A stretch of 64,000 nucleotides of DNA from Apiospora phragmitis (lineage: Eukaryota; Ascomycota; Sordariomycetes; Amphisphaeriales; Apiosporaceae). Every line of letters begins with the position of its first letter. The stretch's first letter is position 1. The position numbers and the translations under genes are program-made. This document shows positions 1-10,189 of the stretch, piece after piece. Below the pieces are notes generated by a model. The model did no database searches and had not been told where the DNA came from. It saw nothing but the letters and a program-made list of their open reading frames with translations. The DNA is taken from NCBI GenBank assembly GCA_038363925.1, contig JAQQWL010000002.1:5332001-5396000 (forward strand), read 5' to 3'.

Positions 1-271
1 TGAACTGGTCGCGCGACTCCTCGAGCAGGGCCTGCACCCGCTCCCGCAGGCGCGGCTTGTCCTGCCGCGTGCCGAGGCGGTCGATCTCGGTCCGCAGCTT
101 GTCGTTGTTGCCCTGCAGGTGGAAGAGGGCGTTGGTGAGGGTCTGGTTCAGGCGCGAGAACTCGGGCGAGTCGCTGTAGGCGCCGCCGCTGGTGCCGTTG
201 CCGCCGCCGCCGCTGCCGGATCGCCGGCCGCCGCCGCCGGATTCCATGTTGGAGAGCTGATCGAAGGACAT
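1..271 (-). CDS. pep12: Pep12-type syntaxin (endosomal t-SNARE), N-terminal part, runs off the window
   Basis: Reading leftward from an ATG at 271 gives 90 codons without a stop, open at the window edge. The protein begins MSFDQLSNMESG, continues through a Gly/Ser/Asn-rich linker, then a helix-rich stretch (SPEFSRLNQTLTNALF, then LRTEIDRLGTRQDKPRLRER). This matches the start and Habc-domain helix of fungal Pep12/syntaxin-7-like Qa-SNAREs, which drive fusion at the late endosome or prevacuolar compartment. The SNARE motif and C-terminal membrane anchor lie outside the window, so completeness cannot be judged. The Gly-rich linker is longer than I expect for the family. The gene is divergent from ndc1, with about 660 bp between the starts. 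The family call rests on the MSFDQLS start and the LGT(R/K)xD...RVRERV-like segment. Another endosomal syntaxin is the only real alternative. Confidence 0.85.
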   Translation of the reverse strand, partial: MSFDQLSNMESGGGGRRSGSGGGGNGTSGGAYSDSPEFSRLNQTLTNALFHLQGNNDKLRTEIDRLGTRQDKPRLRERVQALLEESRDQF

Positions 272-930
272 GGCGGTGGTTGTGTGGTTGGATTGAGGGT
301 ATCTCGGATGGATGATTCGAAGATTAGATAGACGGCGTCGCTGAAGAGAGTGGAATGGGGGGTATCAAAAAAAGAGAGATAGATTTTGATTGGTGGTGGC
401 AATAAAAATCAAGCAAAATACACACCTCGTTGACGTTTGAATGGTGAATGTTGCTCGACAAATGATCGACTCGGCCTATCTCGGGTTGGCTCAGGTGAGT
501 GTGATTGATTGCGCATTGATGGTTTCGGGGTTGGGAGAACGCTACGTAATGTGCACGGCCACACTGATGATCAGGCAACTGCATAGGCCGTCCTGGTCGT
601 TGTCAGCCACATCATCAAGACTGCCAGCAGTAAAAGGATCTAGCTAGATGTGGCTTAGCTGCTCTCATGCCTTAGCTCTAGCATTGTTGCTTGCAGCTGC
701 ACCTTGACATTTTGAAAGCTCCATTGCTTGTGCTGGAATCTTTTTATTTACTTTGCCCATCTTGGCCCGCCAGTTGTCAACGATTGTATAAAATCCACAG
801 CTGGACTCACCCGCTTGGCTTCCAGTCTGCCCCCCAACTGCTTTCCTTACGGGACTGGACCGATCGATATGAGCCTACGATAATCAATCGAACGCGACGA
901 AAGACAGACAGAGGAATTGCTACCATCATC
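272..930. other. Divergent intergenic region between pep12 and ndc1
   Basis: No coding feature is convincing here. It must hold both promoters and 5' UTRs. An ATG at 691 is in frame with ndc1, but the 80 residues it would add look like untranslated sequence and are absent from the family. Confidence 0.6.
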
Positions 931-2961
931 ATGCCTGCGCCGGCGGTGCGAAGGGCGCCCTACAAGGACTTCCTCCAGCCCTGCCTGCAACGACGATTCG
1001 CCTCGACCCTACTCGTCGTCCTCGCCATCTCCTACGCCGAAGCCCTCACACTATCGAGCTGGACCTCCGTCATATGGTCCTGGTTCCCGCTGGGCATAGC
1101 AGGCCTGCGCACCCTGGCCATCTTCGGCTCGGCGCTCTTGATCGTCGTTCTGCGGATCGCCCACCCTCACATCGGCCTGCGCTCCTCCAACTCGGGCTTC
1201 CACACCTTCCGCCAATACGCGCTCACCCTCGAGACGTGCGAGAACATTCTGACCTACACCATCTCGGCTTTCTGCTTCAGCCAGGTCTACCTGTACTCGG
1301 TCGGCGAGCATGCTGGTCTGCAATGGATCACCCACCACAGCGGCCGGGCTCGCCTCAACGAGCGCGCCTTGTTCTACACCGTCAGCCTGACTTTGTTGGG
1401 CATCTTTGAAGGCATCATGCACTCGGCCCTCGACTACGACCGGCTGCTGCTAGGATCCGTCAAGGCCAAGTCGGAGGAAAGGAAAATGGAGCAGCACAAC
1501 AACCAGCCAAGGAGGACCCCTTCGAGAAGCTGGTCAAGTGCGCCCCGCGGCTCGTCATGCGTGCCGCCACCAACTCCATCGGTGTCTGTCTGGCCAACTA
1601 CCTCACTCTCTACAGCCTCTTCTTCCGCCGCACCGCGTGGTGGTGGACCATGACCTTCTTCCGGCCGCTCTACAACCTCCCCAAGACCAACATCCCTCCG
1701 GCCAGCGGCCCATGGAGCGTCTGGATGCTCTCCCGATCCATCCTGGCCGGCTTCCTCCTGTGCTTGCTGTGGAATTTCGGTAATGCGACCTTGACTCTGC
1801 GCCTGTCCAAAGAGCCTCTCAAGAATGGGTGTCCCTTGACCGCCGAGTCCAAGGACCCCAATGGCAGTCTGTTGAATGGCTTAAAGGCAAAAAAGCCCCG
1901 CAACCAGGTATGTATTTCCTTGCGATTAGCATTTTACCTATTGGTTCTAACACGAGTAGGCCTTTGCCATGTGGGAGCTCGCTCTGATTGCTCGAGACTT
2001 TGACGCTCGCCGAAAGGGCATATTCGAGGACATTGATCGCAAGGATGGTCCCATGTGGTCGCAGTTCTACGTGATCTGCATCGACACCATCAAGCAGATC
2101 GAGAAGCGCGTCGATGAGTTCGGCAAGCCGCCTGCTCCGTCTCCTGCCGCTGTAAAGGCAGAGGTTGCTGCTGCCCAACCGCCGACCCGTCTTGTTGAGC
2201 CTCCCACGTCCGCCATGATCTGGCAGAATGCCCCGGCGCCCCAAACATTCCAAGACTCGTTATGCACTTCCCTTAGCGCAAAGGTGAGGGCCCCGGGCCA
2301 GAAGCCTGCCGAGATCGGGCCCATGGCCAAGCAGACGGTTACTGAACTCCGGGATTATCTTTTGACCGAGGAGCAGCAGCAGTATGCAAATCCCAACGGC
2401 ATTGCGGCTATGTGGACCAACATATTCTTGTACCTTTTGCAGTACCCGATCGGCTGGCCCTTCAAGCAGCTCTTCTCGCGCCGCCTCGCCACGGCCGTCC
2501 TTGGTGCTCCGCATGGAGAGGTCAGCATCTACGTCAATGCCGCCTTTGCTCTGTCCCAACTGGCGGTCTCGAGTCTGAGCGAGGATAACTACGGAAACGT
2601 ACACCGAGACGTGCCGGCTATAATCCGGACATTGACCACGGTGATCAAGAAGCTGGAGATCTTCCGCGACAACCTCGTTATCCATTGGACCGACTTGGAA
2701 GGCAGTCGGCAGTGCGGACCGGTGGAAGAACTGCTGGACGCCTTCAAGGAGGCCCTCGACAGGGTCGTGTCTGCCTTTGAGGTGTATAGCACGGACCTGC
2801 GTCTTAGTCGGACCGATCTTCGGTTGGCCAAGGAGGCGGCGAAGAAGGAGGTCGTCCCGGCTCCGGCGGAGAAGCCACAGAAGCGGCAGCAGGAGCAACG
2901 GCAGCATAGACGAGCGGCAGAAAAGGTACAGCAACAACCCGAGATGCAGCAAGTGGGCTAG
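931..2961 (+). CDS. ndc1: Nucleoporin NDC1 (integral membrane nucleoporin), one intron and one single-base frame break
   Basis: Ndc1 sits in the pore membrane, is part of the transmembrane ring of the nuclear pore complex and, in fungi, helps insert the spindle pole body. The start at 931 (MPAPAVRRAPYKDFLQP) matches the conserved fungal N terminus. Hydrophobic segments are visible near residues 26-42, 48-76, about 110-128 and 150-172, then after the frame break around NSIGVCLANYLTLYSLFF and ILAGFLLCLLWNFGNATL. The hallmark block EPLKNGCPLT...DPNGSLLNGLK precedes an intron at 1908-1959, followed by FAMWELALIARDF and the soluble C-terminal half. Frame 1 up to about 1476 (VKAKSEE) must switch to the frame read from about 1479 (KENGAAQQPAKEDPFEKL). 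One missing base in the GGAGGAAAGG stretch explains this. With it the CDS totals 1980 nt (659 aa). Stop TAG at 2961. Confidence 0.88.
1908..1959 (+). other. ndc1 intron
   Basis: 52 nt, donor GTATGT after a CAG codon, branch-like CTAAC near 1947, acceptor TAG. Removing it joins LKAKKPRNQ to AFAMWELALIARDF in frame. Confidence 0.92.
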
Positions 2962-4093
2962 TGGCGCACGAGAGTCTCAGCACGTTTGCCCGAGTTATGG
3001 CGCTTTGTGCGACAGAGTAATAGTATTCCGCCTACCCGGCAGATAGAACTGCTTGCTAAGGAGAGAGGTGCCGTGTCGAGCCTGACCATTGGAAGTTAGC
3101 AATCCCAGCGCAACCGGATGGGGATCATCGGCGTTGAGCATCATCAGGTTCACGTGTATCAGGTTGCAGGTAGCCGATAGAATATCAGCAACTATTCGCT
3201 AGAGCAGAATGCTGGCTACAGGAAGCAGAAGCGTCTACGTGGTACATGGCCACCGTCCGAGTGTAGCATTCAGTACCACGTCTGCAGAGACGGTCGCTGA
3301 ATTATCAGTTGCTATATAGTTCAAAAGTGGTGGTACATCGAACGAAAAATACTGATACGTAGTAAGAACACGATGCATGAAAACAAAGAAGTTGTCGTCT
3401 TTTTTGACTATCGAATTTCGAGTGCCAACCTGAGTGATGAGACATGTGCGATATTATTAGCTCAGGTCATTCCAACGCTTAAAGGAATGGAATAGGAAAC
3501 GTGTTGCTGCGCTACTAGCAATGTTTAGCGGGTTGCCACAGAACTGTGCCTTGAAGCCACTAATCTTGAATACTTCCGATCGGATATCTCTCATCGATCA
3601 GACCGTGAGTACGTATACACTATAAAGTAAGGGAATACAGCTCATCACAACAAGACGAGGCAACCAGTTGTACAGGTCTGACCTCCATGGTAGGCAAACC
3701 TGCATGTTGGAGCGGTGCATCTACTTAAATTTACAGGCCCCCCCCCCCCCCAACACCTAATTTAAAGCTCCGCCGGCCCTCACCCACTCCACGATCCCTC
3801 CCACCCCCCTTCCCTTTATTGCCTTCGCGGCTTCGTCATCTCCCTTTCTTGTCTCTCTTTTCGTTATCGCCTGTCACGAGACTCGAGTTCGCTCAGAATG
3901 TCATGGTTCTAATCGTTCACATAATTGATAGGATGCGATGATTCCGTCCTTCAATTCACAGCCATTGACTTCCGAAAGCGCGAACCCGGTCCAGCCAGCC
4001 AGTACCTTCTAATTCTAATAAAGCAATTGCTCCCCATTGTACTCCTTTGCGAACTCCTAATATGTTGACGCCCAGCCTCGCACCGCAGCAACC
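2962..4093. other. Intergenic region ndc1-dlt1 with a 14-base C tract
   Basis: No supported gene. It should contain the ndc1 3' UTR and the dlt1 promoter. A run of 14 C lies at 3738-3751, followed by a pyrimidine-rich stretch to about 3870, typical of a fungal core promoter. Confidence 0.55.
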
Positions 4094-5623
4094 ATGGCGC
4101 AGTCAAAAGCAAAGCTGCATACGGCCTTTCGCATCTTCTACAACTCCCTGTACTTCCTCTTCCAGCTCATCCTGCTCGCGCTGCTCCTCGCGGTGCCCGG
4201 CGACATCATCCGCCAGGCCTACCTGTTCACCTTCCAGTACTCCAACATCATCATCATCTCGGGCGTCTACCTCGTCTCCGTCATCATCGTCCTGTTCGTC
4301 TACTTCCTGCGGGCTGTACATCACGCGGACCGTCCTGGCCGCCATCCCGCGGAACACCATCCCCATCGGCAAGGGCGATGTCAAGAAGCAGGTGCGACAG
4401 ATGATTGCGAAGGACCTCGGGAGGAGCGCCGCCATCGCCTGGGAGGCGCGACCGAAAGTTACCGGCCCCAACGAAGAACCACTCGGTCTCGGCATCGTGG
4501 CGGAGGAGGACAACGAGTTCGAGCTGCAGCAAAACGAGAAGGCCGCCGAGAAGTTGCGCCGATCGCCGTTTTCCTGGCCCACGCTCAAGAAGTCGCCGAC
4601 GGTCGAGAGCAAGATGGGCATCGCGCTGCCCGCCGAAAACCCGTCTGGGGCGAGATCGAGCACAACGGCTGGGGCAGCCCCAACTCGCCCGACCTGCCCA
4701 ACCTGCAGTACAGCACCGTCCTGTCGGAGCTGCCGCACCTGATCGAGGCCAAGGCCGTCTCCCAGGCCCCGGCCGACCGGTACGCCGCGCCCGACCAGCC
4801 TGCGTTCGACCCGGGCGCCGTGGCGATGCTGCAGCGCGCGGTGCACATGGGCCTCCGCGACTACGTGCTCCACCTGACGTCGCTCGGCGTCATCCCGTCC
4901 ACGCAGACCGTGTCCGACTTCCTCGATGCCTACGAGCGGGGCCGCTTCTCGCCGCGGCCCATGTCGAACGCGGCGTTCCGGAACCTGATGCACCTGTTCG
5001 CCGAGGTGCTCCGCACCATGCAGCCGCTGGCGCCGTCCGCCCTCAACAGCGCGATGAGCAATGATGACGACGACCGCAACGGCGACATGAACAGCATGTA
5101 CACCGACAGCCACAGCAACATCGACGACGATGCGCCGCGGGAGTCGAGCCCGACCACGCCCGAGGGCGGGAGTATTCACAGCATGGCGAGCTCCTCGAGC
5201 CTCCGGACGCCCGTCGGCCGCAACACCAGCTCACGGCAGCCCTTGCCGCAGAAACGACCGGCGATGGTGGCGCGGAACTCGTCGGGGACGTTGGGGATCT
5301 CGTGGCGGCAGTACGGCACCGCACCGACGACCCCGGTCAGCCGCGCGGGGCGACGGTCGATTATCATGACGACAGCAGGTGGTGGTGGTGGTAGGATGAG
5401 GGACGTGTCGCAGAGTTCGAGCACGAACAGCGGCAACAGCAACTTCTTCGCGCAAACGCGGCCGCCCTACGCCGCGAGCAGCTACGGAGGAGGTACTGGT
5501 AGTGATGGTAGTAGTCTGCGGCGGTCGGCGAGCCAGCAGAGCGGGGGCAGCGTTATTAGACTGTCGCGGCGGGAGGATGGCGTGGATTTGCCGTATGTCT
5601 TACGGATTGGCGAATCGTTTTGA
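4094..5623 (+). CDS. dlt1: DLT1-family (defect at low temperature protein 1) membrane protein, two compensating single-base frame breaks
   Basis: The product has two N-terminal membrane segments (about residues 18-38 and 51-72), then the family block LYITRTVLAAIPRNTIPIGKG, a conserved VWGEIEHNGWGSPNSPDLPN motif followed by LSELPHLIEAKAVS, a helical region (MGLRDYVLHLTSLGVIP...FRNLMHLFAEVLRTM) and a long Ser/Gly/Arg-rich tail that looks disordered. Yeast dlt1 mutants grow poorly in the cold; the molecular role is not settled. The frame changes after YFL at 4310-4313, where CTGCGGGCTG has one G more than the expected CTGCGGCTG. It changes back near 4641, where AACCCGTCTGG lacks one C before VWGEIE. 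The total length (1530 nt) stays a multiple of three. The start at 4094 (MAQSKAKLHTAFRIFY) fits the family. Both breaks are in homopolymers, so sequence error is the simplest reading. Confidence 0.85.
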   Translation: MAQSKAKLHTAFRIFYNSLYFLFQLILLALLLAVPGDIIRQAYLFTFQYSNIIIISGVYLVSVIIVLFVYFLRAVHHADRPGRHPAEHHPHRQGRCQEAGATDDCEGPREERRHRLGGATESYRPQRRTTRSRHRGGGGQRVRAAAKREGRREVAPIAVFLAHAQEVADGREQDGHRAARRKPVWGEIEHNGWGSPNSPDLPNLQYSTVLSELPHLIEAKAVSQAPADRYAAPDQPAFDPGAVAMLQRAVHMGLRDYVLHLTSLGVIPSTQTVSDFLDAYERGRFSPRPMSNAAFRNLMHLFAEVLRTMQPLAPSALNSAMSNDDDDRNGDMNSMYTDSHSNIDDDAPRESSPTTPEGGSIHSMASSSSLRTPVGRNTSSRQPLPQKRPAMVARNSSGTLGISWRQYGTAPTTPVSRAGRRSIIMTTAGGGGGRMRDVSQSSSTNSGNSNFFAQTRPPYAASSYGGGTGSDGSSLRRSASQQSGGSVIRLSRREDGVDLPYVLRIGESF

Positions 5624-6657
5624 TGGATGAAATCGCTGGGAGAAAGTATATTATTATTACCTACTGTAAGATGACCAGGGAGAGAGGGCTCCACATCAAA
5701 GATGAGATGGAGGAGGCGAGAGGAGGAGAGATATTTGTACGATGGAAAAAAAGGCGACAGACACCTTGTGATACCCATAGAGGAAAACGGGGGGGGGGGG
5801 CTTAGTGGCACACTGCAGTACGAGCCTGTCAAGACAAACCACTTTGCATGGCATGGTATGGTATGGCGTTTCTTGGTGATACCCCCAGATAATACCCCGA
5901 TCGTGCGGAGGATTGGTAGCTGAAGATTTTGGGACAGGCTCGGGCCCGGATCGAAGAAACGGGACATTGTATATTGAAACCACCGGGCCTGTCTTGGTCA
6001 GGCCCTTCTTATAAGCAAAACTGAAAATAACGTAATTCCTTGAAGATCCAGTTCTTTCTCTTTTCCCTCCATAACTCATCCAGCGTTTTCCCGTTTCGTG
6101 TATCATGATGCCGTAGCCCCTTCAAAGCAGCCGAGATAGGAAATAAGGTAATAAGGGAAAATGATGGACCCCAAAACATGAACACAGAAATATGATGTGC
6201 CTCTCGCCACGCTCCATGCATCAAGCAAGCCACCAATGCTGTACAAGAGAGGTTCCGTCAAATGCGACAGCCACAGGACGGAGTGGCGAAGAGAGAAGGG
6301 GGAGAGGGTGGTAGAAGTCGTGTATGTTCAAAATACCACCAGTCCTTCAGGGGGGAGGGAAGTGAAGAAACAGAGATGAAAAGTAAAGAGGGCCAGAAGG
6401 AATCGGGAGGGGGGCCAAATGCGCTTATATCGCCAACTTGTCGAACAACCACCCTTGATCTTGTAACACTGACGACCATTTCCCCGTCGCGGCTAGTCAG
6501 TGGTATGTATCCTTGTCAAGGCGACCGGGCCTAATCTGAAAGTAGGTGGATCAGCCCCCGGCTAAGACCGCGGGGTAGATCAACTCTATTTGCTGATGCA
6601 GGAACACCATGTACTAAAGCACAGGAAATCGGGTCGTTCTCGCACTGTGTTGCCCAT
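5624..6657. other. Intergenic region between dlt1 and array copy A
   Basis: No supported gene. A run of 12 G lies at 5789-5800. From about 5990 it is similar to 11810-12330 (see the repeat entries), so it is probably the 3' flank of array unit A. Confidence 0.5.
5990..6480 (-). repeat. Diverged duplicated block, 3' flank of array copy A (pairs with 11810-12330)
   Basis: Matching words occur in the same order as in the partner, read on plus: TTCAAAATACCACCAGTCC against TTCAATATACCACCAATCC; GCGCTTATATCGCCAACTTG against CCGCTTTTATCATCGACTTG; also around CATGATGCC...CTTTGAAG and CCAAAACATGA. Indels break any shared reading frame, so it is annotated as duplicated flanking DNA, not a gene. Confidence 0.65.
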
Positions 6658-7415
6658 TTAGGTTAGCAGGTGTGTATATAAGAAGCTTCGCTTACACATC
6701 TCACGCTCCACCTTGCTTTGGCGACGGGCTATACCCTGTTCCACGGAACCGGGACGGAGGTGTCGAGCCGTGACGGGGTCTCCGCCGCTGTTCTCTTCCG
6801 ACATGTACGCTTTCACGGCTTCCTTGGACATGGACGCCTTGGATGGTGACTCGATGTTGGTGGTTATGGCGGGTGCAGACCTATCTGGAGTCTCTCTGTT
6901 GAACGCGGGCTGGGTATCAGACTGATGGGATATCAAGCAAGTCTTGCACCGTGGTTCGGTCAGACTGGCTCGTTATGAGAGAGAAGGGCATACGGAAAAG
7001 AGTTTGAAGAAGTGCTTCTCGCGGCCTTGAGATTGACGACCACGACCAGGAAAGAGAGCGAGAATTATGGTATAAGGAAAAAGGGGTTCAAGAAAATCTG
7101 CAACGTCTTTGGGGGTGACTTGCCCCCATTGACCGACTTCATCACAGTGGCTTCTATGCTTTGGGAGCCGAATGTAACGGGGTAGAGAAGGGAATGAAGT
7201 GAAGTTCGATAAGGTAATTCAATAATTGTTTTTGAATGCAGTGGTTCAACGCAGCTGAGGCAAAGGTTGGAATTTGTTATAACAGGTACGCCTTCGCCAT
7301 AAACATTGTGGAGCGGGCTTGATTAATAACGCTTGGAGATAACAGGCATAGATAAGATGAGGATGCACCACCGTACATACCCTCCATAGGTGCAGCGGTC
7401 TGAGGATCCGGCCAT
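6658..7415 (-). CDS. Array copy A: small two-exon protein of an unrecognised family
   Basis: Exon 1 is 7415-7381 (ATG in a good context, CCACCAATGG), encoding MAGSSDRCTYG plus two bases. The intron 7380-6896 starts GTATGT and ends CAACAG. Exon 2 is 6895-6658. The 273-nt CDS gives 90 aa with a junction reading YGGETPDRS. The conserved block SPSKASMSKEAVKAYMSEE and core NSGGDPVTA are present, then RQSKVEREM. After EREM the other copies read AASL..LN, whereas this copy diverges to CKRSFLYTHLLT. Right there a donor-like GTAAGC, branch-like CTAAC and CAG would allow a second 49-nt intron, so the 3' end is uncertain. There is no signal peptide, membrane segment or known domain; it looks like a soluble, partly disordered protein ending in a charged helix. 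I do not recognise the family and assign no function. The gene structure is supported by matching exon ends in all six copies. Confidence 0.72.
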
Positions 7416-9664
7416 TGGTGGAAGTGTTCAGCAGCTTGTGCGGCGAGTGTGATTGGTTGGGGGCTTCAAGGTAATGATGACAAAGCCTGGGCCTATACTT
7501 CGGAGGGAGAAAGGGAGAAATGGAGGATGGTACCTTGAAGAGAAACCATTTTTATACCTTTACGGTGTGCGCGCACTGAAAAACAGTATGTACTTGTTTT
7601 GTAGGTCTACAGGAGGTACGTTATGAGTGATTGCCTTTATGTATGCGGATCATGGGGACCGTCCGGCTCTGCGAAGTCGGTGGTTCCTAAGATGCATAAC
7701 ACGCGAACTATCACATCTGCCTTGGGCTGACTTGGGACTGCCTTGAAGCTGTTAACCATAAGTATTTCCCCCGCTCCATTTTTGCCTATTCGTTCCATCT
7801 TGCCTTTTCTCCCGCTCGCTGGAGCAAGATGAGCATTCTGCCTCCTCACCGTAAATATACGATCGCGTTGCGATGACAAGTTAAGAGAGTGGAATGATCG
7901 TGTATTTGACTGCCCTGTCCGGTATTATATCCCAAGTTGGATGTTGCGTGAAGAGTTTCATTTAGAAAGCTATATTACTAGGACAAGATAGAGAATAAAA
8001 GAAATAGGAAAGGTGAACATAAGCAGCAGCATGAGAATGGTAAAGATAGCGCATCCGACACAAGCACCCAAAATATGTCGGCTTCCTTTTTTCTTTCTTT
8101 TTTTCTCTTCAGAATAGCCGGCACCCTGGATGCGCAACTTTGCTCTCCAGCTTACCAGCGGCATGGGAAACTTCGGTAAGGAGGCCCATTGCGCTCTGCA
8201 CGCAGAACCACCGTTTTTCGATGAGTTCTTGCAACTGGCTGTGACTTCGGTCAAACCTGCTTCTCTTAAGATTCCGTCCAGCTGCTACGTGTTCGGACCT
8301 CGTACCAATCGCTGCTGGCTGGGCTGGGAAACGTACATGCATTCATTGGCGCGCGCTCTGGCACGGCAAGGGGTAGAGCCCAATACCTCGGCGACCGATC
8401 GGATCTCCGGTCTTTGTCCGAGTAGGAGGACGGATGGTGTCAGGGCAGCTGGCGGACGGACCGTCGTACGTGAAGTACGACATAGATTGATTCACTGCTT
8501 GCACTGAGCCAAAAGGCGGCCGGCTGTTGCCGCTGATGTTGCGAGTGCGTTCATATGCACATAGAAGGTCATTTTCGAAGCTTCTTAGGAAAACCTAACA
8601 CTGTCCCGAAGGAAGAACATAGGCTGGAAGAGATCAGGAAGTTGCCGCGTGTATTAAATGCCCAAGCCCCTTTTTCTGTTGTTGTGGCCACCCTCGTTAC
8701 CCCGCCGCCATTATCAGGAAACTTAACCCAGCATTTGCCGCCATTTCAATCGGTATTCCGTTGCCTCATCAGGAGAGCGATAGAGAAGCAATCAGCAGAG
8801 CATCGAATGCCCCTAGGTACTCTCGGTGTCCTGCCCAGGTCGAACGCCAACGATCTCCTATGCGGACTTTTCCTATTTTCGTGGCCAGTAACATCGTAAC
8901 CTCCGTTGAATCCCAGTCAAGGAAAAGCATTGAAAATAAGGGCTGGAGAGCGAGATAAGGAGAGGATAAAAAGAGAATAGGAACTGATATGGATGCCCTT
9001 CATTTCCTGCAACCTGAAAACGCCAACAGTAACTTCGTGAGAGCCGTGGAACGTGATGTAATGAAAAAGCTCTTCCGAGCAATCCTGAAAATTCAAAGGA
9101 AAGGTAGGGGGCCCAGGTGTGACCTTTTCCCTCCAAATCCTGCGCCCTACCGCTTCCCTGCACTCCTCGCCTGGAACCGTCAAAGAAAATCAAAATTCGA
9201 CGACCTCTTCAAGGCAGCGCAGCTTGAGATCCGAGGACGTGCAGGAACAGGTGTTGTGGCCAACCGGTTCGAATATTGGGGGGAGGGGTATCCATCTGCT
9301 CTATGTATCATGGCGGCATGAGACAGGTACATTGTGAGATTCGATCGCGCGCACTGGCTGGTATGGGAAGGTACCTAGCACAATGTGTCGGTTGCTGAGC
9401 CGTTAGGCCAGTTTGGTGTCAAATGGCGGGACCGATCAAGCTTAACCTTATCGGGTGGATTCTGACCCCACGCACCCATAGCGCGTCGGGACGGAGCAGC
9501 GAATCAGGCAAAGGCGTCTCGACTGTTTAAGTAGGTATGTCGGAGTGTCGCTCAAGGTTTACCGGACTAGGTTATGCATATTCTTGTTTCAGTGACATGG
9601 CTTGTTACTCATGTAGAGATCGAGGCACTCACACAAGATTTGACAATGGGATCGATCTTCTTAG
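7416..9664. other. Spacer between array copies A and B
   Basis: It holds the promoter and 5' UTR of copy A (7416-about 7700) and the 3' flank of copy B. Open frames at 8130-8507 (+, 125 codons), 8989-9321 (+, 110 codons) and 7970-8254 (-, ending in a hydrophobic stretch) show no recognisable domain and no repeat in other spacers, so they are not called. Sequence near 9385-9465 (CTAACGGC, AAGGTTAAGCTTG on minus) resembles the 3' flanks at 40185 and 45230. Confidence 0.5.
7549..7556 (-). promoter_or_regulatory. TATA box of array copy A
   Basis: TATAAAAA on minus, 134-141 nt upstream of the copy A ATG. The other copies have theirs about 230-320 nt upstream. Confidence 0.45.
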
Positions 9665-10189
9665 CTAAGCAGAAGTCCCATTTAACTTCTTGAGTGCCGC
9701 CGCGATCTCGCGCCCAACTTTAGCCTGCCGGTCGGCGCTGCTCTTCGAAATTGAGTCAGGTCGGAGGGCCAAGGCGGTCACGGGGTCCCCGCCTTCGTTC
9801 TTGGTCGACATCCAGGACTGGACCGGCTGGTGAGACGTCAAGTTCTTGGTCTTCATGGTTTCTCTAGAAACACTGGTGGTTGGTTAGAGAGACCCCTTCT
9901 GAGCCGTACACCACGGGTGCTCATGGCATGTCGGCCATGGGGATCCTCATGGATTAAGTATAATTCGCAGCGCGGATGGCGCCAAAGGAGCGATAACATC
10001 ACCTCGCAGACTAATAACGAACCAAAACTTAAAGAAGCTACTGGCTTCATCGGTTCTGACACATGAGGAGAGCTTGACAAAACATGTACTGACACGAGTC
10101 GGAATCAGAGAAGGTGGACATAGGTGGGAGACATAACCCTCAGGATATACATACCCGTTGCTAACGGATCGATCCGAAGTGCCACCCAC
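9665..10189 (-). CDS. Array copy B: small two-exon protein of the same family, start codon changed to GTG
   Basis: Exon 1 is 10189-10155: at the family start position it reads GTG GGT GGC ACT TCG GAT, giving VGGTSDRSVSN. The intron 10154-9864 has donor GTATGT and acceptor CTAG. Exon 2 is 9863-9665, continuing GGETMKTKNLTSHQPVQSWM, then core NEGGDPVTALALRPDS and C-terminal helix RQAKVGREIAAALKKLN, ending GTSA and TAG. Total 234 nt, 77 aa, in frame. All five other copies have ATG where this one has GTG, and I see no in-frame ATG just upstream. The copy may be silent, start inefficiently at GTG, or start inside exon 2 (ATG at 9856). Its second exon is shorter between the splice site and the core than in A, C, D and F. 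Function unknown. Confidence 0.65.

Noticed and set aside
691..930. Upstream in-frame ATG extending NDC1 by 80 residues
   Set aside because: The added residues do not look like the family. Fungal Ndc1 starts at the VRRAPYKDFLQP block and 931 has a good start context.
1459..1511. Intron in ndc1 to explain the frame change
   Set aside because: The donor would be GTCAAG and there is no CTRAY branch site. The sequence codes sensibly in both frames up to a single point, so a one-base indel is simpler.
2260..2952. 230-codon minus frame opposite ndc1
   Set aside because: Shadow frame; the plus strand carries the conserved C-terminal half of Ndc1.
4103..5179. 358-codon minus frame opposite dlt1
   Set aside because: A shadow of GC-rich coding sequence, with low-complexity His/Val/Arg runs. 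The plus strand has the DLT1 signature.
8130..9321. Plus frames of 125 and 110 codons in the A-B spacer
   Set aside because: No domain, no splice partners, overlapped by equally long minus frames, and no counterparts in the other spacers.
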